A stretch of DNA of 64,000 bases from Antedon mediterranea (taxonomy: Eukaryota; Echinodermata; Crinoidea; Comatulida; Antedonidae): assembly GCF_964355755.1 (NCBI RefSeq), contig NC_092673.1, positions 25,425,001-25,489,000 on the forward strand. The letters are read 5' to 3'. Under the pieces are notes generated by a model. That model ran no database searches. It was not told where the DNA came from and saw only the letters and a list, made by a program, of their open reading frames with translations. Shown in pieces: positions 35,150-47,300 of this stretch. A program made the position numbers and the translations under genes. The stretch's first letter is position 1. Each line of letters opens with the position of its first letter.

Positions 35150-35399
35150 AAAAACATTATTCAGAAATAAAACCATTTTGATATTATTTCCATAAATAAA
35201 GATTCTAAAGTTTGAACCAATCAACTTTTCTTACCCAATGGATGGGCAAAAACCTTATTCAAGAATAAAACCATTCCGATATTATTTTCATAAATAACGA
35301 TTCTAAAGTTTGAGCCAATAAACTTGGTCCTTTTCTTACCAAAGAGATGCCTATGTCCACTATGAAACATCTAGCCCAATGGATGGGCAAAAACCTTCG
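35150..35399. repeat. Tandem ~100-bp duplication at the HMG20 3' end
   Basis: 35155-35240 and 35255-35335 are imperfect direct copies (TTCAGAAATAAAACCATTT; ATAAATAAAGATTCTAAAG). CCAATGGATGGGCAAAAACC occurs in both this block and the bases just after the HMG20 stop, so the unit probably came from the end of that gene. Confidence 0.7.
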
Positions 35400-38300
35400 T
35401 CAGAAATTGATGACCCCAAAGAGTGTTGGAATCATTCTCAGTCCATCTAATTGCCTTTGAAGTGCAGCGCCATACGTCTGCTGGTTTTTTAGTTCTTCTT
35501 CCTGTTTATAAATTGTATTCTAAAACAAAATATAATGATAATGAAACAGTATATACAGTATAGCAATTCTGTATATGCAATCTGGAACTCAAATTTCAGG
35601 AAAAGTCAAACGGGGTGGTGTCAAAAAGTTTGGGTGAGTAAGAACACATGGGTACATGTTTCTTGGGTGGAGGTATGTTTAAATTAAGCTGAGTGGATGG
35701 TTGGAGGGGGTGGAATACTTTGTAGGTGCCTTTGGGTATCACCCACCTCTGCTCAGAACAATTATATCTATGCGTAGGAATAATATAGGACAAACAATAG
35801 CAAATAGTAATAGCATAAAACATACCTGTAAATCTTTTAAATCTCGATTCAATATCATGTTAAGTTCCATCATTTCTTCTTGTCTTTTTCTCAAGATTCT
35901 CATTTCTAGCTCTCTCGCTGAAAAAAACACAAATCAAAACAAATTAATGTTATTATACTTTTTGTTTTTAAATTGATATTTTACTTCCTTTACTGTTCTG
36001 TACTTTACTGTTCTGTACTTTACTGTTCTGTACTTTACTGTTCTGTACTTTACTGTTCTGTACTTTACTGTTCTGTACTTTACTGTTCTGTACTTTACTG
36101 TTCTGTACTTTTTACTGTTCTGTACTTTACTGTTCTGTACTTTACTGTTCTGTACTTTACTGTTCTGTACTTTACTGTACTCTACTTTACTGTTCTGTAC
36201 TTTACTGTACTCTACTTTACTGTTCTGTACTTTACTGTACTCTACTTAATACTGTTCTGTACTTTACTGTTCTGTACTTTACTGTTCTGTACTTTATTGT
36301 TCTGTACTTTACTGTTCTGTACTTTACTGTACTCTACTTTACTGTTCTGTACTTTACTGTACTCTACTTAATACTGTTCTGTATTTTACTGTACTCTACT
36401 TTACTGTTCTGTACTTTACTGTACTCTACTTAATACTGTTCTGTATTTTACTGTACTCTACTTAATACTGTTCTGTATTTTACTGTACTCTACTTAATAC
36501 TGTTCTGTACTTTACTGTTCAGTCTGTACTTTACTGTACTCTACTTTACTGTTCTGTACTTTACTGTACTCTACTTAATACTGTTCTGTATTTTACTGTA
36601 CTCTACTTAATACTGTTCTGTACTTTACTGTTCTGTACTTTACTGTACTCCACTTAATACTGTTCTGCACTTTACTGTTCTGTATTTTACTGTACTCTAC
36701 TTAATAATGTTCTGTACTTTACTGTTCTGTACTTTACTGTACTCTACTTAATACTGTTCTGTACTTTACTGTTCTGTACTTTACTGTTCTGTACTTTACT
36801 GTTCTGTATTTTACTGTACTCTACTTTACTGTTCTGTACTTTACTGTTCGCTATTTTACTGTACTCTACTTAATACTGTTCTGTACTTTACTGTTCTGTA
36901 CTTTACTGTTCTGTACTTTACTGTTCTGCATTTTACTGTACTCTACTTAATACTGTTCTGTACTTTACTGTTCTGTACTTTACTGTACTCTACTTAATAC
37001 TGTTCTGTACTTTACTGTTCTGTATTTTACTGTACTCTACTTTACTGTTCTGTACTTTACTGTTCGCTATTTTACTGTACTCTACTTAATACTGTTCTGT
37101 ACTTTACTGTTCTGTACTTTACTGTACTCTACTTAATACTGTTCTGTACTTTACTGTTCTGTATTTTATTGTACTCTACTTAATACTGTTCTGTACTTTA
37201 CTGTTCTGTACTTTACTGTTTTGTACTTTACTGTTCTGTACTTTACTGTTCTGTATTTTACTGTACTCTACTTTACTGTTCTGTACTTTACTGTTCGCTA
37301 TTTTACTGTACTCTACTTAATACTGTTCTGTACTTTACTGTTCTGTACTTTACTGTTCTGTACTTTACTGTTCTCTACTTTACTGTTCTGTACTTTACTG
37401 TTCTGTACTTTACTGTACTCTACTTTACTGTTCTGTACTTTACTGTTCGCTATTTTACTGTACTCTACTTAATACTGTTCTGTACTTTACTGTTCTCTAA
37501 TTTACTGTTCTCTAATTTACTGTTCTCTAATTTACTGTACTCTACTTTACTGTTCTGTACGTTACTTACATAAAACAACTTTGAAATTGATATGGTGCTT
37601 TCCAAAGATTATAATATTCAAAATTAGTATACATTGGAGAAATAAATGTTAATGAAGCTAATGTGTTTTTTCAACTTTTAACTATTATTTTAATTTTATT
37701 CTCTTGTTTCCTCCTGATGATTCCAATACAAATCCCTTGCCCTCTATCTGTTTATTTTTTTAGACACGTTATATTGTCTGAAGAGTTTGTTTTGAATTTG
37801 AGGATAATGAATGTAAGGATATGCTGTTATGCAATATTTTCAGAAGACTAATTACAAATACTGCATATTGAAACAACTCTTGTAAATTTTAATTCAAATT
37901 GTCATTTATTCTTATTTTTCTCTCTCAAGATTCTCATTTCCAGATTTCATATCCATTCCAAATCACCTTCAGGGTTTAATTTTGAAAAGAGGAAGCCTCG
38001 AGATGTTTGTAAAAGCATTATAATACTATTTCTTTGCAATTATGGAATTACTTAGAAGAATCAGAGTATTGTATTAAATTAAAAAAAAAACACTGTAAAG
38101 TAACCTCTGGGCAGCTTAATTTTTTCAAAACACGAACAAAACACAATTTACTAATTTATATATCTTGGGATTGTCTTAAAACTAAATCACATAATGTGAT
38201 GTACATATAATTAAACAACACAAATAATGAGTAAGTAGTAGACCATGTATTGTTTTATGTAAAATAAAAAAGAGGAAAGCTGAGGTGTAGGCCTATATAT

Positions 38301-41300
38301 TTTTTTTTTCGATTCAATTTTTTTTCAAAGTATAACTATTAAAATGGCATTCAACAAAAAAAAATATTATTTTTTCCAGAGGGACAATACATCTTTAATA
38401 GGAGTTACAATTGGTTGATTGATTGAAATATATATTTATACTGGGTAACCTCTTCAGTCAAAGACTGGTCTCCCAGAGGGCCCAGTTGGTGATCAGTGGC
38501 TGTGATGTACTAATACACCGGGGTAACCCCCTACTCGTCTCGAAAGATGTACTAGGTTCTTTAAAGTGCACACGAGCAAGTTGTGTACACTGGACCTACG
38601 GTTTATAGTCCTTATCCGAGAAGACTCGTTCTACCACCAGAACCATGGAGTGAGTGAGCCTCGAACCCCTGCCGATGTTATGGCTACGTGATTACGGTTC
38701 CACTGTCTTAACCGCTCGGCCACTCACCCACATTTTTTTTTCAGGTGAAGTGGAAAAGGAATTGGTGTTAAATCATACTTTCAATTATTTGGTTACCTGC
38801 ATTCAATTCTATAAATTCTTCTTTAAACTGTTCTAAATTTATTGGCGCAGGTAGAATCCTCTTTGGAACAAGAACACTCTCAATTTCTGTAAATTCAGCT
38901 TGTGTGTCGAGATTTCTCAAGGAACCATCCTGGTTGCTGTTATCCAAATCAAACAATTCCTTTTCCACTTCACCTGAAAAAAAAATGTTTTGGTTTACAT
39001 AATATTAATGAACTAGTAGTACTGCATATTATAATTATTATATACAGTGGATATATAATATACAGACGTTTGGAACAATTTGTCATCTTTCATGGAAAAG
39101 TGGTCTGGACTTTAGAAGAAATTTGATTTAATATTACTGTTTTTTAGTATTTAATGGATGTTGGGTACTGTGTAAGCATTACATTTCAAATATGTATTAA
39201 TAGAAAATATTATTGAATAAAGTCTCTGAAAAGGAAAAAAAAATTATTATTATACTGTATATAGAAACTTAAGAAGACACCTTTGGTACCAATCAGTGTC
39301 CCCTGATTAGGGGTACGAGCCTGGAATAGCCTAGGGCTTGGCTGACTTAAAACATGAAAGTCTCCACTTAATCCAAAAGAAGGGGTGCTACTGTATGAAA
39401 ATTAGAGAAAACATGACATTCAACCTGCAATATGAACATTAACATTTAGTGTTTTTAAAGTTTTGTAGGACCCATCGAAATAACACTACCTTACTAAAAA
39501 GAAAAACATATAAATCAACATTTATAATATACTGTATAGGAAACAAACAAGCACAGTTTTGTTTATGTGATGAAAAACAAAAAAGTATCAAAAGGTCAAC
39601 TTATTTTCTTTGTAGTTCTAGAATATAAAAAAAAATATAAAAGCAAAACATGCAACTAAAAAAAACAAACCAAAAAGGTAAAAGGTAAATTGCTATTTAA
39701 AAATATTTCTTTAATTGATGGTGCACTTTGAATGGAAAGGTGTAATGAGTTCCATAATTGTTATTAGATATCATATTTTAACATCTGTTATGAGTGCCTT
39801 TTACGGGAATTGTGATCCATTACATGTACAGCTCACTAATTTTATCATATAAAACCTATTAAAATTCCCTGCCCACAAGACCCCCACTAAGAGAGTAATG
39901 TGACGTCAATATCATTCCAGACTTCACTCGGGGGCAACACTAACGTCCTGTTAATGTCATCTACATACGTGGGTGCAAGTACAATAATGAATATTTTATC
40001 ATAACACAGAAAAAAATAAAACGTAAGCACACGGACTGTAAACAGCTGAGCATTTGGGAATATATTAAACAATATACAATAACAACGCTATTAAAAATTT
40101 CCCTAACCATAATAGTAAATCTTAAAGTAATATCTTAATTAAAATTATTTAAATTGACACAAAAGTTACCCAACAAAAACCTTTAAGGTTTCAATAATAA
40201 CCTTTATGAATACAATAATCATACAAAAAAACATGGCCGCAAGCATTTAACATTGAATAGAATTGATTTAATTTAAGTGTAATAGGATAATGTAGTCTTT
40301 TAATACATATTAAACTACTATAAACAATGTTGTACTTTCATCAGGACAATATAATGTCATTAAGTAGCATAAAGAAGTTAACTTTCTTCAGTTCATGGAA
40401 CGAATGGTTTTTGACTGAATGAACATGAACTTTAGATTAAATTAGACTTTGTTATTAAAGTTAATTTCTATTTTGCATCAATGTATAGATAAGGTGCATA
40501 ATCAGACAAGTCTGTAACTGTGTAAATTAACGGATCATTGTGCTTTAAGTGGGGTTAATCATGTTGAGAAAATAAATAAATAAATTTAACAAATATGTAG
40601 ATTTAGGAAAGAACTGGAAAGTGCATAGACAGGCTATAAAATCATATGATCATATGTACTGGATGTACTATGATGGCCATTGAAAGACTGATTTGTGGAC
40701 TATGATATATTTTAGTATTACTTGTTTGGACTGTGTTATACTATGTGTTTACATTTTACTATTATATTTATGTCAACTTCATCACTGCTTACTTGATGCA
40801 ATAAAGGAAATAAATAAATAAATTATTATTATTATTAAATGAGATACAATGCCAGGTAGATGCACTTGTTATTATGTTTAGAAAACTTAGGCTAAATCTC
40901 TAACTACGTTATCAAACTCGTAAAAAAAAGTGTGATGTGCCCAAATGGTAGTGATATGCTTAAATATGGTAGTGATATGTGACATTATCATGTCCATATA
41001 ATATATGGGTTTGATATGAAGTTTGATAGTGGAAACAGAGCTAAACTCAACTTAATGGTTTTAGAGGTTTTTAGATATATATCGATATTTATTCACTAAA
41101 TTATGATTACATTGTTCTGCCAAAGCTTTTGCCAGATAAAATTTACCAGAATATGTTGGCTCCTAAAACCAGTAAAATTAACAAAATATAAAACAAAATA
41201 AACATTTTTAAAAGTTGTAATCTAGAAGGTATAGAAATTAAAAACATTAAACAAAAGCAAAAGAGTGTATACTATCCTACAGTTAAAACTATCCCCCAAA

Positions 41301-44300
41301 AAAATCATACAATTGAAATTACATTTGTCATTTTATTATTCTTATTTATATACTGGGTAGCCTCTTCAGTAAAAGACTGTTCTCCCAGAGGACCCAGTGT
41401 AAAGTACTATGATGAGTTAATGACAGTGGCTGTGTGTGAACAAGTACACTGGGGTAACCCCCTAATCATCTCTAAAGATGTACTAGGTTCTTTAAAGTGC
41501 ACATGAACCAGATGTGTACACTGGATGGTTTATAGTCCTTATCCGAGAAGACTTGTTCTACCACCAGAACCATGGAGCTAGTGAGCCTAGAACCCTTGTC
41601 GATGTTATGTTATGGCTACATTTATTACAGTTCCACTGTATTAACCACTTGGCCACTCACTCGCTGATAATTTTAATTAGTATGGGAGAGAGTGTCCACT
41701 ACTTAACAACTTGGTTCCATTGACATGGAACTAATTTCTAAAAAAAGTAGATTCACATCAAATGCATAATTGAATAATAATGACTACAATTTTAATATCG
41801 GTGAATTGCAAAATTCGTTTAATATAGTAATAGTCATTTTCTCTTATATCAAAATTAATTTAAGTAACAATGGTTTATAATTAACTTTAATAAATACATT
41901 AAATTTGTCATATAACAGAACTGAATAAATAATTTACCGGTGCCTAAAGAAATCTTACAACCGCCTGTGGCGGTATAGGCAAGGAACAATCAAGTATGAA
42001 CAAGTTTTTCACAGAGACGTTTATTGACCTAGTTTTTAGTGGGTTATAACCATATTAAAAAGATAAATTTCTTTACAAAAATCCATATTATTAAAAAGAT
42101 ATAAAGAATCAAATAACGCTCCCGCTAATGTAAAATTATATGGGATTCTTTTACGTAGTGAATTACTGCTACTGTTTTTCTTATTTCCTATAACCTACAT
42201 TTATCCGTTTATTACATTAAAAAATAAATGTATAATATGAAAAATGTTTCCTGGAAGCTACACTTTATTGAGGTGAAAAATGAATATTTGTTTCTAACTT
42301 GTCGGTTGAGCGGTGCTGGGTGTATATAAAGTGTGTAGAACGGATATTAATACTGGTTTAATCTGGTAAATTATTTATTAAAAAATATATCAATACTGAC
42401 AGACAATTTCAATACAATAATATTAACGAATGCTTTTAAGAATAGCGGTACAACACATTGTACTATACGGTGGCAAAGCAAGTGACATCTTGCAAGCTCT
42501 CATGTATCATGCAAAATAAATAAATCTAATAAAATTGATGCCAAAAAATTCTAAAAAAAATTAATATTCTGTTTTCTGTCTTTTTATGTCATTATAGATG
42601 GTTAATTTACTATTTTTTAAAAATAAAAAATAACTCTGAAGTCATGAAACTAATTTTTAGATTGAATTTGGAAGTTTTACAGTAGCCTATTCATGAGACA
42701 CCTCTCTCTATTCAGGGGACACTTTCGCATGAAAAAAAGGCCACAGCCAACCTCTGATCAGGGAAAATTCAATTGACTGCAAGGGAAATTTGGTTGGGTC
42801 TGGAAGCAAGGTGTGGCCTTAAAAGGGATGCTATTTTTATGTTTAAGTGAAGTCAAGTCAGATATATTATGGTGCTTTAACTTACATAGTTTTCCTGTCA
42901 AATTCAGTAAATGTTGTTTTCCATATAAATGCTCCTTTTTGTTGTGCATTGAGCTAAAATACTGGTCACATGTTTTGCAGAAAAGTTCACACGAATCATC
43001 ATCCTGTTAGAAAAAAAGGAACTACTTTAATTGATGAAGTATAGCTAAGGTATGGTAGTGTTTTCCACAGCACCATGGCATTTGACACCGCCTTGCTTTA
43101 TACTCCTAGGTATTCTTTTGTAGGTAACAAGATGGGATTCGGTAATTAAAGCGACGCATCAGAGCGGGAAGCGCTGAATGATTTTAATTCACACTAGCGC
43201 CACCTACGTTCACACAGCAAATGTCACAAAACCCCATAATTTATACAATTTTCTAGGAACCATAAGTTACATACCATTGACTCAAAACATGAAGATTACT
43301 CCAAAAAATATTTGTTATTCTTAAATACTGTACTAAAATACAATTCTAATGTAAAATGTCTTAATATTATGTTTACAAAAACCAGAAGAGCGCCTGATAG
43401 GATAATTATCTGGAAAAAAAAGCTCTATTTATCCACTTCTGCCATATTAATATGCAAAAAGCATACTCATTTTGATTTGTTGTATGGCATAAATATATAT
43501 ATTGCATATTTATTAAAATGTAATGTCTAAAATTACATCATTTGTGAATTGTTTATTAGAAAAATTAAATGAAAAGAGTTATTAGTATTACAATACAGTA
43601 GTAGTAATTATAAATGAGGGCGCTATCAAGATTTTTCAATTGCACATTGTATACTTCTAGGCTTGCTTCTGTTTTGGTTTAAATTAGCCTATTTATTAAA
43701 ATATAATAATACAATACCTCCATATTCATGCCACTAAGTAAAGTTGATTCAATGTCTGGTTCCAAAGCATCAGGATCTACACCTAAACAAGCAAAAATAT
43801 AATCTTTAAATATAAAGCAAAAACAGTTTCTGCAAGTATTAAGTTTTCAAGATTTATGTAAATAAATAAAAAGGCAATATCAATTTTCATATAATGGTAG
43901 TCATATGCCCAACTATATGGTAGTGGTTATGGCATCCTCATGTCCATATATGGGCACAGCACATTTTGTTGTCACATAAAGTTTGATAGTGTAGACAGAG
44001 CTTAAGTTGCAATATAATTATATAGTATTGTATAGTATGCACATAAATCTTTTTGAAACTATATGAAAATTGATATTGCCTTTTTATTTATTTACATAAT
44101 TCTTCAAAAATGATTACAAAATGTTTAGAGCAGTGATTTTACTGTGGGACTGATTTTAATTTACAAGTACTCCCCCATAGCAAAAAATTTAGTGGATTTA
44201 GGAAGGCTTTGGTAAAAATAGCATTTTTAGTAGCCCTAATAGTTTTTTAGTAGACCTTTTATCTCGCCTACTAAGGAATTTAACTCAATGAGTCAACGAT

Positions 44301-47300
44301 GGAATGACTACTTCTCAGCTATATAAAAAATAGATAGTTGATTAATATTTAACTGGCTATTATCAGTTTTTTTATAGTCTATTGATAGGTTACTGGTAGC
44401 CCTTGTATACCTATAATACTGTAAGTAGACAGTGGATAATGACACTTATAGATTTCTAATAGGTATCTGGTGGTTCATATCTATCTATTGTATAAAATAG
44501 ACAGTTTATTAGCAGTTTTTGGCTATTATCAGTTTGTTTATGTCTATAGACAATAGACAGATGTATAAAACTGTGTTATTCAGAGATTAAAATTAGTGAA
44601 AAATCTATCTAATACTATTAGTGGGAGATTGAATTATGCTAAAATAATGAGGTAAAACCTATTAGGAACTATCTAAATTCTACCTAAAATCTACTTATTA
44701 GTAGGTACCTTAATAGGTAATAGAGCTATCTATTAAGGCGATAATTATAAGGCTAATAGATATAGAGCTATAAGACTTTTTGTTATGAGCCATATTTACA
44801 TAGACCCTTCGGATCTCATGAGAACTTATGGGCCGATTTTGAGAACGCCCTGACTAAAGCTCCGTCTACACTATCAAACATTATCTGACAAAACATGCGA
44901 TGTGCCCATATATGATGATGTCATGTCACTACCATATTTGGGCACATCAAACTTTTTTTGTCAAACTAGTTTGATAGTGTAGACAGAGCTTATTAGTCAC
45001 CAAAAACTTACCCACTAAATTCTTGAATTTTTTTGCTGCTTGTTTTTTCATCAACATCTGATATAAATCAGTTTGCTGAAATGCTTTTAAATCATTGATA
45101 TACCGTCTCTTGTCAGATTCTGCATTTTCTATGTATTTCTAAAAAAAAACAATCAACATTAACTACTACTTTAATAAATGCTTATATTATAATTATATTA
45201 TTGACAGTCAGCATGGCTCCATATCAAACAATTAAGCCTCTTATATTATAAACTGTATATCCCTAATGCAATGTACAACAAGTACAAGTTTTACAAAATA
45301 CATGCCAACATCTTAAGTTAATTAAATGGGAGGTGGTTGATTTTAAGCTATTAAATTCCACACCATATCCATTGATGTGAGGGAGCGCAGTGAAAAGCAG
45401 TACCATAGTGAATATGTGAGGGAAACCCTTTCCCGCAAAGGAAACTTTTTTTTTTTGCGCAGATGGTCGTAAAATATAGAAAATTTGCTAGAAGATTTTT
45501 TAACAATATTTGATTACAAAAAACAACTCATACATTCAGGTATTCTTGTAACCATTGTAATATAACGATATACTTTTATATTTAAGAAATTGACCTTTGT
45601 ATCAGAATTCAAATAGGTTCACAAACTTGACCCAGAAAGTCCAGAGGAGAGTTTGTCCAGATGTTTTAATGACCATTTAGTTTATAATAGAATCCCTAAA
45701 GAAAACACTTAGCTTAACTTTGTGACTGTTCCCATCGTAAAACAATTAGATATTGACAGTTTTAAGCAGAGATTCGACAGGGCCAATTCATCATTGTAAC
45801 CTCCCCAGATAAGATCAATCACTCCCACTTAAACACCCCTGGATCAACTTAGGACCAATCGTTACCCTCACAGATTACGTAGTGACATATGCAAATGAAC
45901 CGAGGGCCAATATACTCCCAAGTTTCAGAAGGGCCCAGACACACCTTACAGCCACCTCACGGAGCACACACCTTACAGCCACCTCACGGAGCACACACCT
46001 CACAGCCACTTCTTCAGAAGCAGACCTACACACTTCACACCTCACCGACAGCATCATTGATCCTCCGTTCCTTATCTATACTTATAGTTGTATATTGTAC
46101 TGAAGTATTATACTGAATAAACAATATATGTGTTACGACAGTCAAGCGAGTAAGAGTCTTTCATTAGTACCTCAACAACCCAAACATTATATTACATGGT
46201 GGAAGACCCAAATTTCATAAGGAACAGAGTGAGAAAACAGAATAACAAGAAAACAAGAAATAAACACTTAACAAGACACGAAGACGAAGACGAAGACAAA
46301 AATAACCATATTTGTTTGAAAGGAGAAAACCAGAAATTTACTTTGACTCAAAAGACAAGCTGAAATTATATTTGAATGAGATCGAGACAAGCAGAAATTA
46401 TATTTGAATGAGATCGAGACAAGCTGAAATTATATTTGAATGAGATCGAGACAAGCTGAAATTATATTTGAATGAGATCGAGACAAGCAGAAATTTTATC
46501 AAATTATAACCATTGGATAAAGACAAAGAAGATAATCGAGGAAGACCCAAGAAGAATCAAAACAGAAGCAAGCGGACAAGAACTGTTTCGTTTGGACACT
46601 TTCAACTTCACGCCGTTTTTTTTCGATCGTTTTTTTTAAGATTTACTTTTTTTTGTGACCATTTTGAACATTGATGAACACCTTTCGCATTTTTTTTGAA
46701 TTCGTTGTTTGAAAATTTGAACATTGATGAGCACTTTAACATTTTTTTAATTCGTTGTTTGAACATTTAAACTTTTTGAACACTTTTTGCATTCCTTTAA
46801 TTCATTTTTAATTGGATCCGAAGCATTTGGGGTAAGTCAAAACCATTTTGATTTTAGATTTGTAACCTTGATTGAAAAGTGAGAGTTTACATATATACAC
46901 ACTAAAATTGTTTTTTAAATTGTTAAAATAATTGTTGAATAAACCCACCGATAATAATGAGAAAATTCAGAACACCGTTAACGTAGTAAATGACGAAAAC
47001 AATGTTTAATTTACCGACGAACATGATAGGACACCCACCCAATTGCAATCAGATACCCTTACACATCCAACTAAAGTAGAACCCCTTAACTTGCAACCTT
47101 ACATTGACTGTGTAGAGAATAACATGGGATTAGCAGCCCCATTCCAAATGAAAGAGGAACAAATTAAGGAACAAACTAATCTAATTATGACAGCACCTAA
47201 TGATTCAAATATGACATTAAACCGAGGTAGATTTAAAGAAGGACATTTCCAAGTTTTAGTTTCGTATTCTAAACCGACTTCAGCCAAACGCAACACCGAT

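Noticed and set aside
35973-37472. Open frames with repeated SVLYC and TVLYF
   Set aside because: Translations of the TACTTTACTGTTCTG minisatellite.
39887-40072. Minus-strand frame ending DDINRTLVLPPSEVWNDIDVTLLS as the missing HMG20 exon
   Set aside because: It runs into a stop, has a poor pyrimidine tract and no convincing donor in the needed phase.
45875-46116. Small frames on both strands, repeated at 48687-48928
   Set aside because: They lie in the LTRs, overlap each other and arise from a 23-bp repeat; identity between copies only reflects LTR identity.
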